Positions 1-9,292 of a DNA stretch of 64,000 bases are shown here, in pieces. A program made the translations under genes and the position numbers. Position 1 is the stretch's first letter. Each line of letters begins with the position of its first letter. The stretch is from Aliivibrio salmonicida LFI1238 (GTDB lineage: Bacteria; Pseudomonadota; Gammaproteobacteria; Enterobacterales; Vibrionaceae), in NCBI RefSeq assembly GCF_000196495.1, contig NC_011313.1, positions 1,116,001 through 1,180,000 on the forward strand, written 5' to 3'. The notes below the pieces were generated by a model, which was not told the origin of the DNA, made no database searches, and saw only the letters and a list, made by a program, of their open reading frames with translations.

Positions 1-100
1 GTTTCAGGGGTTTATATGCGTGCATGGCGATAGGATAAACGATTTATTGGCAACAATGGAAGAGGTTGAGTCCTTTTGATTTGCGCCGTAGGCGCCTATT
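1..100 (-). mobile_element. 5' end of an inverted IS91-like element, cut by window edge
   Basis: Reverse complement of these 100 bases is identical to 27361-27460, the start of the IS91-like element later in the window. It includes the first eight codons of the transposase (start codon at 25-23). The outer end carries a small GC hairpin (GCGCC-TAC-GGCGC) and abuts GTTC at 101-104, i.e. GAAC in element orientation, as does the second copy; GAAC is a known IS91-family target tetranucleotide. The rest of this copy lies outside the window. Confidence 0.85.
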
Positions 101-112
101 GTTCTATTTGTT

Positions 113-136
113 AGGTGTAGTTCCCCGCACGCTTAC
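113..136 (-). repeat. IS66-family terminal inverted repeat
   Basis: These 24 bases are identical to 30721-30744, the end of the IS66 part of the other composite. Read on the minus strand the end starts GTAAGCGTGCGGGG, the GTAAGCG form typical of IS66-family tips. Only about 12 bases (105-112 plus GTTC) separate it from the IS91-like end, so the IS91-like element sits just inside an IS66 terminus. Confidence 0.7.
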
Positions 137-159
137 TTTCGATCAATGACGTTCAACTA

Positions 160-774
160 TCATCTTTCAAACTCATGATTCGCAATAAAGTAATCTACTT
201 GGTTCACTGTAGCTGTCGCATAAATCAAACTCGTGTGAGAATATTTTAAGCACAGATGATCGCGCAAATCTGGCAATAATGTTTCTTCGACAGTCACCGT
301 TCCATCTGAAGGCTGTTTATCTCTCATTATCGGAGTACGAATTCCAATCGGCATCGTTCCAGCAATAGAACCAATCGGGCAATCCGTCGTTAATTTGGTG
401 ACATTGACTAAACCTTGCTCTTTTGCATTACCTAAAATAAATCCTAATTTTTTATTTTGAATTTTTTTCGCAATAGACGCGCCCTTAAGAGGTGATCCTA
501 TCGTGACAATACAATCAATCGGCGTATTCAAATCCTGATGCAAGTTTACAAAATTAATGGCTAAGATCCCGCCCAAGCTATGTCCGACCAATACATTCTT
601 TTTAGATAACGATAAGCAACGATGAATGCGTTTAAACAATAGCGTTTCATTAATTCGCAATGAGTTATAACTAATAATTTGTACGGTATGACCTTTCTTT
701 TTTAACCGAGAGGCCATTGGTTTCATAACTACGCCATGCATGTACAGACCATGCAATATGACTATGTTCGCCAT
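160..774 (-). CDS. alpha/beta-fold hydrolase (lipase/esterase-like)
   Basis: A 204-residue cytosolic-looking hydrolase. It opens with a beta strand and HG oxyanion-hole motif (VILHGLYMHG) and has the nucleophile elbow GHSLGG with Ser66; Asp157 (PSDGTV) and His180 (KYSHTSL) are placed to complete a Ser-Asp-His triad. The TIGSPLKG segment after strand 6 resembles the PGAP1/lipase-like branch that acts on esters. An upstream in-frame ATG at 792 would place a GGGAGGA ribosome site inside the gene, so the ATG at 774 just after it is chosen. It stands alone between an IS end and a permease gene. Substrate is unknown. Confidence 0.8.
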   Translation of the reverse strand: MANIVILHGLYMHGVVMKPMASRLKKKGHTVQIISYNSLRINETLLFKRIHRCLSLSKKNVLVGHSLGGILAINFVNLHQDLNTPIDCIVTIGSPLKGASIAKKIQNKKLGFILGNAKEQGLVNVTKLTTDCPIGSIAGTMPIGIRTPIMRDKQPSDGTVTVEETLLPDLRDHLCLKYSHTSLIYATATVNQVDYFIANHEFER

Positions 775-878
775 TCTTTCCTCCCTTTTCATCCATCACG
801 CTTTCAGCGTTTTTGCATCAAACTAATACACAAACGTATTTATCAAAAGTACACCAATACGATGTATTTACAGAGCGA

Positions 879-1940
879 TTATGCTTTGTTTTCTTTATCT
901 TCATTCTCTAACCACACCATAAATAATCGATACGTTAAACTGAGAACCACCGCTCCAACAAATAATCCCACAATGCCTGACATTGCCATCCCACCTAATG
1001 CGCCAAGTAAAATAACGATCATTGGGATATCAGAACCTCTGCTTAATAAAATTGGTTTTAATATCGCATCACTGCTGCCGATTAATAGACACCAAATTAA
1101 AAAGATCACCGCAGTTGTGGTTGTATCGACGCTGAATACATAAAAAATCACAGGTAAAAGCGCCAAAATAGGAGGCAATTGAATAATCGCGACCAACAGA
1201 ACTAATAAAACCCAAAGACCAAGAGCAGGCACACCGACTAAGGCCATCCCTAATCCCGCCATTATTGCTTGAATAACCGCAACACCAATAACCCCTTGGA
1301 CGACACTTCTTACCGTTGTTCTCGATAATGCCGTCAATGCTTTACCATGTTCGCCAGTTAAACGGTCAGTCACAAGAATAAATGCTCGCTCACACTTAGC
1401 GGCATTCGCCATGAAAACACCCGAGATAATCGTTGATACGATGAACTGAATAAACCCAAAACCAAGAGAACCCGCCAAAGACGCCGCTTTACCAGCCACC
1501 ACTTTAATTTCGCTGCTGTATTTAAATAAGAGACTCTCAAGATTTGAAGAAGCCTGTAACATAAAAGCATACGCTTTATGCCCAATTAAAGGCCATTCCT
1601 GCATCGCGACATTCGGTTTAGGGATCGCAATTGAGCCATCTTGATAACCTAAAAACAGCTCTGACCCACTCGTATAAATCCCTGTAGATACAGCGATTAA
1701 AGGAATAAACAATACGCCAATAATGGTTAAGCCAATGCTAACTTTACTTTCACTCACTGATGTTCTTTTACTAATAAAAGCGACAATAGGATACAGCGCC
1801 GTCGCAATAATACCCCCCCACACAACAAGTAAGAGAAACGGTTTTAGAATAGAGAAACACCATAAAACCAAAACAGAAAGTGCACTTATTTTGATAAAGG
1901 CATCAATTGCTTGATTCGAGAAATTATTGCTGAGTTTCAT
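879..1940 (-). CDS. AI-2E family transporter (YdiK-like permease)
   Basis: A 353-residue inner-membrane protein with the AI-2E/PerM family layout: two or three N-terminal helices, a soluble middle stretch, then a dense run of C-terminal helices with the family-like LLVLLVAIIQLPPILALLPVIFY segment and a GGMAMSGIVGLFVGAVVLSL end. The family includes the AI-2 exporter TqsA and other permeases or Na+/H+ antiporters, so the substrate cannot be read from sequence. An AAGGA site is too close to the first ATG (1946) and fits the ATG at 1940, giving MKLSNN. Monocistronic. Confidence 0.8.
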   Translation of the reverse strand: MKLSNNFSNQAIDAFIKISALSVLVLWCFSILKPFLLLVVWGGIIATALYPIVAFISKRTSVSESKVSIGLTIIGVLFIPLIAVSTGIYTSGSELFLGYQDGSIAIPKPNVAMQEWPLIGHKAYAFMLQASSNLESLLFKYSSEIKVVAGKAASLAGSLGFGFIQFIVSTIISGVFMANAAKCERAFILVTDRLTGEHGKALTALSRTTVRSVVQGVIGVAVIQAIMAGLGMALVGVPALGLWVLLVLLVAIIQLPPILALLPVIFYVFSVDTTTTAVIFLIWCLLIGSSDAILKPILLSRGSDIPMIVILLGALGGMAMSGIVGLFVGAVVLSLTYRLFMVWLENEDKENKA

Positions 1941-2088
1941 AAACATTCCTTGTCACATTAAAAAGTAAGTTATTAATTTTCATATATATACTACAACATT
2001 GAAATTTTAAATTTACGATAACCACATTTACGTTATGAATATCACTATAGTTCAAATCAATACTCTTATTTATCGGTAAGTTACCGTT

Positions 2089-2979
2089 TTATTTACTTTT
2101 CTCTCGAGTAAACCACCAACACAATAATGAGGCGATGGTCACCATTGTAACGCCTTGCCAGAATTGAACTGTTAATTCTATGTCTAAAATCCACGCAGAG
2201 AAGAACGTAGATAATACAGGAGTGAAATAAGAGAACGTTGCAAGTAGTACCATATTCCCACCAATGATCCCGATATTCCACAGTGCATAACCACTTCCCA
2301 TAACAATTCCGGCTAATAACAAATCAATCATTACACCACCAGTAAAAACAAGGCTTCCTTCATCGCTGAACAGGTATTTAATCCAAAGAGAGAGTGCGGT
2401 TGCAATAAAAAACCACGTAATGGCATTCTTTCCATTCGCTAATTTTTTAGTGACATTACAATATGCAGCCCAAATAAATGCACCGACAAAAGCCAAGGTA
2501 TAGCTCACAGGGTTTGTTGCCGCATTTGCCAATAACTGGGAAATTGAAAGCCCACCATCGCCACTTAATGTCCATGCCACACCAAAAAATGACAATGCGA
2601 TAGCGGGATATAATATTTTATTCACGGGCTTTCGACTGGTGACAACTGCAAATAATACGGTTAGCGAGGGCCACAAATAGTTGATGATACTCATTTCAAC
2701 AGCTTGGGTTCTACTGTGTGCCATGCCTAAAGCCAATGATAAACACATTTCATAACTAACAAACATCCCTCCACCAATTAAGAGATATTTAGGAGAAAAT
2801 AGCGTTAATCGAGGAGCACCAATAACAAGCACTAAAAAAATAGAACTGACGCTATATATCATGGCTGCGCCACCAATGGGACCAAGCTGTTCAGTCACAT
2901 TACGGATCAACCCAACAATCAAACTCCATAATAAAATAGCGGAGCAACCCGCTATCGTATATTTATATGATGTATTCAC
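2089..2979 (-). CDS. yddG: EamA/DMT transporter, YddG-like aromatic amino acid exporter
   Basis: A 296-residue membrane protein with about ten hydrophobic segments, the usual length for the drug/metabolite transporter superfamily with two EamA repeats. Stretches such as MSIINYLWPSLTVLFAV and the GMAHSRTQAVEM region match the YddG subgroup, which exports aromatic amino acids in enterobacteria; the substrate here is inferred from family. The start follows a weak upstream site. It is divergent from the chemoreceptor gene at 3247 across a 267-bp AT-rich gap in which no leader was recognised. Confidence 0.75.
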   Translation of the reverse strand: MNTSYKYTIAGCSAILLWSLIVGLIRNVTEQLGPIGGAAMIYSVSSIFLVLVIGAPRLTLFSPKYLLIGGGMFVSYEMCLSLALGMAHSRTQAVEMSIINYLWPSLTVLFAVVTSRKPVNKILYPAIALSFFGVAWTLSGDGGLSISQLLANAATNPVSYTLAFVGAFIWAAYCNVTKKLANGKNAITWFFIATALSLWIKYLFSDEGSLVFTGGVMIDLLLAGIVMGSGYALWNIGIIGGNMVLLATFSYFTPVLSTFFSAWILDIELTVQFWQGVTMVTIASLLCWWFTREKSK

Positions 2980-3246
2980 TCATTTTCCCTAATCGTAAAA
3001 ATATTAAAAGCGACGAGCGCACTTTATCATCTTTAATAAACAATATATTGAATACGTAAGAAAAAACGGCACGAACCATGCTTAACAAATCTATGTACCC
3101 GATAATTATCGTCATTTCTATTAATAGGCTCAATGTAATAGCAATGGCATTACTTATTTCAACATTGAAAAATACGACGACAAAGTTAAATAAACACTAT
3201 TCAAAAAATTATTATTAATTAAACCATTATAAGATGAAAAATTATT

Positions 3247-5133
3247 ATGCTTAAAAATTTATCCCTTAAAAATAAGCTCGCGATTTCCGCTGGTGCCGCA
3301 ATTATACTCGGGGGAGTATTAGTTGAAGCTCTATCATTTAACGCCTCATTAGATCGACTAGATAATGAAGTAGAGCAACGATTAGAAAGCACAACGGCTT
3401 CATACAACCAATATGTAACTGATTGGATCCTATCAAAAGAGCGCGCACTGACCTCTTTGCCTAAAGAAGCCAACAAAGACGCCATTGTTGTTCACTTAAA
3501 ACAAGTTCGTGATTCAGCGAAATTTGATAACGTGTTCCTCGCTTACCCTGATGGCTCCCAAGCGAATGCCAACGGCGTGATCCTGCCTCCTGGTAATGAT
3601 GATCCTAGACAATGGGGTTGGTACACAAATGCCGTTGCTGCACCATCAAAGGTATTCATGGACAACCCAACGGTTGCCGCAGCAACAGGAGCAAATGTCG
3701 TCTCTTTAGGGAAAGCATTAAACCTACATGGCCAGCAAGTGGTTGTTGGTACTGATGTTGAAATCACCGATATATTAAATAGCATGGAAAAAGTAATCAT
3801 TCCAGGCGAAGGATTTATGTTTATTGCTAATAATAAAGGCAATATTTTCACCCACCCCAATACCGCATTATTGAATAAGCCCGTGTCTGCATTGGGCCTC
3901 GATTTCTCAACGATTCAGCAAGCAACAAATAGTAATTCTGATATCACAATCGAGCTCGATGGTGAAAAATACATTATGTATGCTCAGAAAATAGAGGGAA
4001 CCAGTCTAATTACAGTCAATGTAATTAATTACGATTCGTTAGTTGCACCTCTATTTGATGCGGTTTCAGGACAAATTATCGTTACTGCCATCGTTGTTAT
4101 TATCTGTACTTTATTATTTAATTTATTATGTGGCATTCTGTTCCGTCCACTCAACAATGTCTCTCAAGCACTTGCTCAGATTGCCAATGGCAGCGGTGAT
4201 TTAACCCAACGAATTCATGTAGAGAACAGAGATGAAGTGGGAGAACTGGCGAATAATTTCAATACCTTTGTTGAAAGTTTACAGTTGTTAATTCAACATA
4301 TCCGCCAACAATCACAACAGTTAACCGATGGTTCAGAGCAAAGTACAACTCGTGCTAATAACTCAGTAAAAGAACTCAACCTTCAACAACAAGAAATCAC
4401 CATGGTAGCCACTGCCGTAACCGAAATGGCATCTGCGACTCGCGAAATCGCCTCTCATGCAGAGCAAACAGCTCAAGCCGCACAAAACTCATCAAGCAGC
4501 ACTCAAAAAGGACATTCTTTAGTGGTTGATACTAAAGCATCCATCAACAGTCTTGCGAATGAAGTAAGTGAAGCAAGCAATGTGATCAGTGAACTACAAC
4601 AACATTCACAAGAAATAAATACGGTACTTGCGACGATTCAAGGTATTGCTGAACAAACGAACTTACTTGCATTAAATGCCGCAATTGAAGCAGCACGAGC
4701 AGGAGAGCAAGGCCGCGGTTTTGCCGTAGTAGCTGACGAAGTTCGAGTGTTATCACAACGTACACACACATCAACAGAAGAAATAAAATCGACTATCGAC
4801 ATTTTACAACAAACCACAGCTCGTGCCGTTAATCTAATGAAAAGCAGCTCTGAACTTGCGAATAACTCAGTTGAAGATGCCGATCGTGCCGCACTCGCAT
4901 TAGAAGACATTAGCGCATCAGTCACGCTAATTAGTGATATGGCGACTCAAATCGCTACCGCTGCGGAAGAACAAACCCATGTAACAGGGGAAATAACACA
5001 AAACATCACGTCGATTAAAGACGTCACGGATCAACTGGTTATTGATTCAGAAGACAGTTTAACTCAATCCCATGACCTTAAAGAACAAGCCGTTGATTTA
5101 AGCAAGAAAGTGGCAACCTTTAAGCTTTCATAA
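3247..5133 (+). CDS. methyl-accepting chemotaxis protein
   Basis: A 628-residue transmembrane receptor. An N-terminal membrane helix (about residues 10-30) is followed by a periplasmic dCache-like sensor with FAYPDG/WGWYTNA-type motifs, a second helix (about 275-300), a HAMP domain (RPLNNVSQALAQIANGSGDL) and a long cytoplasmic coiled coil. The highly conserved hairpin tip is present (EQTNLLALNAAIEAARAGEQ) with the following RGFAVVADEVR. No C-terminal CheR-binding pentapeptide is seen. It would bind a small extracellular ligand, possibly an amino acid, and signal to CheA/CheW. It ends in a strong terminator at 5148. Confidence 0.92.
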   Translation: MLKNLSLKNKLAISAGAAIILGGVLVEALSFNASLDRLDNEVEQRLESTTASYNQYVTDWILSKERALTSLPKEANKDAIVVHLKQVRDSAKFDNVFLAYPDGSQANANGVILPPGNDDPRQWGWYTNAVAAPSKVFMDNPTVAAATGANVVSLGKALNLHGQQVVVGTDVEITDILNSMEKVIIPGEGFMFIANNKGNIFTHPNTALLNKPVSALGLDFSTIQQATNSNSDITIELDGEKYIMYAQKIEGTSLITVNVINYDSLVAPLFDAVSGQIIVTAIVVIICTLLFNLLCGILFRPLNNVSQALAQIANGSGDLTQRIHVENRDEVGELANNFNTFVESLQLLIQHIRQQSQQLTDGSEQSTTRANNSVKELNLQQQEITMVATAVTEMASATREIASHAEQTAQAAQNSSSSTQKGHSLVVDTKASINSLANEVSEASNVISELQQHSQEINTVLATIQGIAEQTNLLALNAAIEAARAGEQGRGFAVVADEVRVLSQRTHTSTEEIKSTIDILQQTTARAVNLMKSSSELANNSVEDADRAALALEDISASVTLISDMATQIATAAEEQTHVTGEITQNITSIKDVTDQLVIDSEDSLTQSHDLKEQAVDLSKKVATFKLS

Positions 5134-5147
5134 ATACAAGTACTAAA

Positions 5148-5181
5148 AATAGAAGTGGTGGGTTAACTCACCACTTCTATT
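5148..5181 (+). terminator. bidirectional-looking terminator after the chemoreceptor gene
   Basis: Thirteen-pair stem AATAGAAGTGGTG / CACCACTTCTATT with an eight-base loop, followed by a T-rich stretch. It lies inside the last codons of the convergent small zinc-ribbon gene. Confidence 0.75.
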
Positions 5182-5333
5182 GTTTTATGCTGGGGACCTA
5201 AATACGTTCCTTCATCAATAAAGTAACGTAATGGTGCTTCGCACTCAGGACACTCAAAGATTTCATTTGGTTCAATCTCCTCATCGTCTACCCACTCCCA
5301 GCCAATATGCTCTTCGCAATTTGGGCATTCCAT
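5163..5333 (-). CDS. small zinc-ribbon-like protein
   Basis: A 56-residue acidic protein beginning MECPNCEEHIGW with a second CPEC motif, so two CxxC pairs of a zinc ribbon. A GGAG site eight bases upstream supports the ATG at 5333; the longer reading frame from 5381 would add sixteen residues that lack a ribosome site and do not fit the fold. No enzymatic motif is present. Probably a small metal-binding protein of unknown role. It is followed by the terminator shared with the chemoreceptor gene. Confidence 0.6.
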   Translation of the reverse strand: MECPNCEEHIGWEWVDDEEIEPNEIFECPECEAPLRYFIDEGTYLGPQHKTIEVVS

Positions 5334-5512
5334 TTTTATACTCCAACAAAATTTTTCAGAATGTAAGCGGGATAAGTCCAAAAGTCATTACCTAACTTTC
5401 TTTGACCAGAAAACAACAAAGGACCTCAATAATGAAGTCCTTTAAATTACGATATACATAGCTGTAATTAGTTATTTACATAATGTTACTAATTACGATG
5501 CCCTAAAACCAA

Positions 5513-5536
5513 AAAACTCCTGACAATCAGGAGTTT
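5513..5536 (-). terminator. rho-independent terminator
   Basis: Perfect eleven-pair stem (AAAACTCCTGA / TCAGGAGTTTT) with a CAA loop, A-rich on one side and T-rich on the other, placed directly after the 28-codon gene at 5543-5629. A weaker hairpin (AAAGGAC/GTCCTTT) lies at 5418-5443. Confidence 0.75.
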
Positions 5537-5542
5537 TGTTTT

Positions 5543-5629
5543 TTACCATTTTTTAGCCGTATCTTTTGCAGTGTCTTTCCAGTATTGAATTCGCGCACGT
5601 TGCAATTGGGCTCTTCTTGTTTTTTTCAT
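5543..5629 (-). CDS. 28-residue basic small protein
   Basis: Short frame starting MKKTRRAQLQRARIQYWKD and ending in Trp, rich in Lys and Arg. An AAAGGAAG ribosome site sits at correct spacing and a strong terminator follows within seven bases, the layout of an expressed gene. I do not recognise the family. The composition suggests an RNA- or membrane-binding peptide, but that is a guess. Confidence 0.5.
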   Translation of the reverse strand: MKKTRRAQLQRARIQYWKDTAKDTAKKW

Positions 5630-5856
5630 AGATACTTCCTTTATCTCTCGCTCGTCTTTGAGCTGCTGTCATAATTCTTAATGACCTACCCAATCTATAG
5701 TAGAGCTGATCTGTTTGCGAGGATCAAGATCACGAATATTTAAAAGTACTCCGTGTTTTTACTTCTATTTTATGATCTAGGTAACAGTTTAGAGCCCCTA
5801 CTCACTAAACTGCCACTTAGGGTTTTATGACAAAGGAAAGAAACAACTATTTGAAA

Positions 5857-7179
5857 TTACTCTACTAAATGACGAAATTGAGGCATGAAATCCATATTCT
5901 CTCTCACGGTCTCTTCTAATGCTTTGTCTAAAATAGTTCCCGTATTAACCAATGGATTTAAGATCAGCGCGCGTTTAGCTAAATTTAAATCCCCAGTAAT
6001 TGCGGCTTCTACGGTTAACGTTTCAAACTCTTTCATTAGTTGGATTAAACGTAATGTATCGGTTGGAAATGGCGCTACATTTAATGGCAATGGACCATAC
6101 TTCGTAATCATTGCACTCACCTCTACAGTACAATCATCAGGTAAACCTGCAATCGTGCCATTATTGCGAGTATTTACATGCATTATTGTACGCTTGTCGT
6201 TATAGATAGAACTCATTAACTCACAAGCCGCTTCTGAATAATATTGACCACCACGTTTTTCTAACTCTTTTGGTTTTTCATTTAGCTCAGGGTTACGATA
6301 AATATCAAACAAACGATCTTCCATCTCCTTAACGACTTCACCACGCGTCCCTTCACCATCCGCTTCTTTGATTTCTTGCTGCATAATGTCATCACTCATG
6401 TAGTAATAACGTAAGTATGCACATGGGATCATCCCCATATTAGAAAGTAGCTCTTTTGACCATGCAAAAGGAGGGATATTTTTAGGTACTAATTTATCAT
6501 TACCAGATAAAATTTCGTTAACGATTTGTGGTAGCTTGTCTTGACCTTCATGCAAAATTTGACGAGCCCAAATAAAGTGATTTAACCCTGCAACTTGCAT
6601 GATAATGTCTTCTTCTTTTGCTTTCAGTATTTCTGCAATCCCTTTTTGCATAATCACGGGAACATTACATAGCCCAACAGTTTTTACATTCGTGTGTTTT
6701 AATACCGCTTCCGTCACCATTCCTGAAGGATTAGTAAAATTAAGTAGCCACGCATCAGGGCACAATTCTTCAATGTCTTTACAAATATTAAGCGTTATAG
6801 GTATGGTTCGACAAGCATTTGCAAAACCACCAAGACCATTCGTTTCTTGGCCGATCATTCCATATTTTAAAGAAATACGCTCATCACGAATTCGGCCTTC
6901 AAGGCAACCGGCTCTAAATTGAGAACAAATAAAATCTGCCCCCTCTAAAGCTTCTCGACGGTTTAAAGTTACTTTCACTGTAATCTCTAAATTTTCACGC
7001 TTAATCATGCGGCGAGCCAATCCAGCAATAATGTTTACTTTTTCTTTACCATCTTCAATATCTACCAACCACAATTCACCCAATGGTAATTCATGTTTAC
7101 GTTTTAATAACCCTTCAATTAACTCTGGCGTATAACTTGAACCACCACCAATAACAGCGATTTTTAAAGATGTTTTCAT
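5857..7179 (-). CDS. glycoside hydrolase family 4, 6-phospho-beta-glucosidase-like
   Basis: A 440-residue NAD- and metal-dependent phospho-glycosidase of family GH4. The N-terminal dinucleotide-binding loop reads IAVIGGGSSYTPELIEGL; the motifs LLNFTNPSG, GLCNVP (metal-ligand Cys) and AGLNHF (metal-ligand His) are all present. The sequence is closest in feel to CelF/LicH 6-phospho-beta-glucosidases, so the substrate is probably cellobiose-6-P or chitobiose-6-P, but no PTS genes are adjacent. The ATG at 7179 has GAGGA eight bases upstream; the longer frame to 7209 lacks a site. It is divergent from a LysR regulator with a palindrome between them. Confidence 0.88.
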   Translation of the reverse strand: MKTSLKIAVIGGGSSYTPELIEGLLKRKHELPLGELWLVDIEDGKEKVNIIAGLARRMIKRENLEITVKVTLNRREALEGADFICSQFRAGCLEGRIRDERISLKYGMIGQETNGLGGFANACRTIPITLNICKDIEELCPDAWLLNFTNPSGMVTEAVLKHTNVKTVGLCNVPVIMQKGIAEILKAKEEDIIMQVAGLNHFIWARQILHEGQDKLPQIVNEILSGNDKLVPKNIPPFAWSKELLSNMGMIPCAYLRYYYMSDDIMQQEIKEADGEGTRGEVVKEMEDRLFDIYRNPELNEKPKELEKRGGQYYSEAACELMSSIYNDKRTIMHVNTRNNGTIAGLPDDCTVEVSAMITKYGPLPLNVAPFPTDTLRLIQLMKEFETLTVEAAITGDLNLAKRALILNPLVNTGTILDKALEETVRENMDFMPQFRHLVE

Positions 7180-7260
7180 TATTGCGTCCTCATTACAGAT
7201 TAGTTGCATTAATTAAACGGGAAGTTGACTCGTTGAACAAACCATATAAGAATATCTATA

Positions 7261-7277
7261 GATTAGGTAGGCTAATC
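7261..7277. promoter_or_regulatory. candidate LysR operator between GH4 gene and LysR gene
   Basis: Perfect inverted repeat GATTAG-GTAGG-CTAATC containing the T-N11-A LysR-box pattern, 24 bases before the LysR start and within the 121-bp divergent gap. It is the expected place for an autoregulatory and activator site. Confidence 0.5.
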
Positions 7278-7300
7278 CATAGGCCAACAGTGAGAACATC

Positions 7301-8218
7301 ATGAATAATAAACAATCACTCTTAACCAACTTGTATACCTTCAATATAGCGGCAAAAAGTTTGAGCTTCACTTTAGCCAGTGAGCAACTTTTTTTAACCC
7401 AAGGAGCGGTAAGCCAGAGAATCAAACAACTTGAAGAGCAATTAGGTTTTAATTTATTTATTCGTCTCACTCGTAAATTAGAGCTTACAGAAGAAGGGAA
7501 ACGTTTGTGGGATGTGCTTGATACATCTCTTGAAGCCATCTTCTCCGAAATAGAAGATATTCAATTTAATGAACTCAGCGGAGAGCTTTATATCGGAGTT
7601 GCTCCCACCTTCGCTCAATCATGGTTAATGCCCAGATTGCCTGAGTTTCAAGCTCTATACCCAAACCTTGATTTAAAAATCCGAGTAAAAGCAAGCCCGC
7701 TCGATTTTAAACATGAACCGGTCGATCTCGCTATTTATTACAGTAATGGGCTTCATCCAGATTTACATTGTGAAAAGTTATTTGACGAATATTTAACACC
7801 AATTTGCACCCCAGAATATGTAAATAAACTACCAAAAGACGTATTCAATATTGATGCCGTTTGTTTAATTCATTGTACTGAATCGTTAGAGTCTATTCGC
7901 ACTGATTTTGAATGGACATATTGGTTATCTATGACAAATAACCCAACACCAGTTCAATCAAATAACTATGTCTTTAATCATTCTGAAATGGCGATATCCG
8001 CCGTTAGAAATGGAATGGGAATTGGTATAGCAAGAACACGCCTAGTCGATACTTACCTTAACAATGGGGAATTAGTGACTCCTTTCGAAGCGATCCCATC
8101 CAATTTAAGCTATAACTTAATTTGCCCAAAAGGACAAGAATTACGCCCTAAATATCAAGCATTTACTCGCTGGTTACGAACTAAAATAGACCAACAAGCA
8201 AAGTCTTCATCATCTTAA
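7301..8218 (+). CDS. LysR-family transcriptional regulator (GcvA-like)
   Basis: A 305-residue regulator with an N-terminal winged helix-turn-helix (SFTLASEQLFLTQGAVSQRIKQLEEQLG, residues about 20-47) and a full effector-binding domain beginning near residue 90 (ELYIGVAPTFAQSWLMPRLPEF). The latter resembles the GcvA/AmpR branch. Divergent placement beside the GH4 glycosidase gene and the palindrome in the shared gap suggest it controls that gene. The effector is unknown. Confidence 0.85.
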   Translation: MNNKQSLLTNLYTFNIAAKSLSFTLASEQLFLTQGAVSQRIKQLEEQLGFNLFIRLTRKLELTEEGKRLWDVLDTSLEAIFSEIEDIQFNELSGELYIGVAPTFAQSWLMPRLPEFQALYPNLDLKIRVKASPLDFKHEPVDLAIYYSNGLHPDLHCEKLFDEYLTPICTPEYVNKLPKDVFNIDAVCLIHCTESLESIRTDFEWTYWLSMTNNPTPVQSNNYVFNHSEMAISAVRNGMGIGIARTRLVDTYLNNGELVTPFEAIPSNLSYNLICPKGQELRPKYQAFTRWLRTKIDQQAKSSSS

Positions 8219-8237
8219 TCCATAATAGAAAAACCAT

Positions 8238-9275
8238 TTAAAACAACGTCAAACCAAATGCTTTTTTCACATTATGTAAGACTTGGTTTGATTCTTCTTG
8301 AGATTTTTGGCTGCCTTGTTTCAGAATATCAATAAGCTGCGATTTATCTGAAATGTACATTTCTCTGCGCTCTCGAATTGGTCTTACTATCTCTTGTAGG
8401 CACTCTTCTAAAATTTTCTTTGTCGTACCATCCCCCAAACCACCTTGTTGATATTGGCTTTTTAGCTCGTTGATATAAGCCGCATCAGAATGAAAAGCAT
8501 CTAAATAGGTAAACACCACATTGCCTTCTACTTGACCTGAGTCTTCAACTCTCAAATGAGTAGGATCGGTATACATCGCTTTAACCGCTTTAGAGATATC
8601 TTTTACGCTTGAGCTTAATAGTATGCAGTTTCCCATCGATTTCGACATTTTACTTTTGCCATCAACGCTAGGTAAACGCGGCATTTTACTTAACAATGGA
8701 CGGCACTCAACAAGCACTTCTTCTTGAGCGATATGATTTAACTTCCTTACTATTTCGTTTGTCTGCTCTATCATCGGTAATTGGTCGTCCCCCACCGGAA
8801 TTAAGGTTGCTTTAAACGCCGTAATGTCCGCTGCTTGACTAATTGGGTAGGTCAAAAACCCAGTAGGAATCGAAGAACCAAAGGATTTATTCGCAATTTC
8901 ATTTTTTACGGTTGGATTTCTTTGTAGACGGGCAACCGACACAAGATTTGAATAATACATAGTAAGTTCTGATAACGCAGGAATAGCTGATTGTAAGCAG
9001 ATAGTTGTTTTTAAAGGATCAATTCCGACAGCAAGGTAGTCAGCCACCACATTTAAAATATTAGAAGACACTTTATGAGGGTTATGTCCGTTGTCCGTCA
9101 GCCCTTGTAAATCAGCAACTAAAATGGTTTGCTCATACTGATGTTGCAGCTCAACTCGCTGTTGCAAAGAACCAATAAAATGCCCTAAATGCAATTGTCC
9201 CGTAGCTCTGTCGCCAGTTAATACTTTTTCTTTTTTAACGGATTGATGTGTCGTTGTTTGAGTGTGATTTTTCAT
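8238..9275 (-). CDS. trpS: tryptophanyl-tRNA synthetase
   Basis: A 345-residue class I aminoacyl-tRNA synthetase that charges tRNA-Trp. It has the HLGH form of the HIGH motif (residues about 29-32) after GDRATGQ, and an intact KMSKS loop. GDDQLPMIEQTNEIVRKLN in the middle matches the TrpRS adenylate/tryptophan site. The ATG at 9275 is preceded by AGGAGC at seven bases; upstream in-frame ATGs lie within the leader hairpin. It is not beside dam/rpe genes, the usual place of the housekeeping vibrio trpS, so it may be a second TrpRS. Transcription appears governed by the Trp-Trp leader peptide at 9369-9422. Confidence 0.9.
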   Translation of the reverse strand: MKNHTQTTTHQSVKKEKVLTGDRATGQLHLGHFIGSLQQRVELQHQYEQTILVADLQGLTDNGHNPHKVSSNILNVVADYLAVGIDPLKTTICLQSAIPALSELTMYYSNLVSVARLQRNPTVKNEIANKSFGSSIPTGFLTYPISQAADITAFKATLIPVGDDQLPMIEQTNEIVRKLNHIAQEEVLVECRPLLSKMPRLPSVDGKSKMSKSMGNCILLSSSVKDISKAVKAMYTDPTHLRVEDSGQVEGNVVFTYLDAFHSDAAYINELKSQYQQGGLGDGTTKKILEECLQEIVRPIRERREMYISDKSQLIDILKQGSQKSQEESNQVLHNVKKAFGLTLF

Positions 9276-9292
9276 AATATTGCTCCTAATAG

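Noticed and set aside
736..1143. 135-codon open frame on the plus strand
   Set aside because: Antisense to the hydrolase and AI-2E genes; composition and lack of a ribosome site mark it as a shadow.
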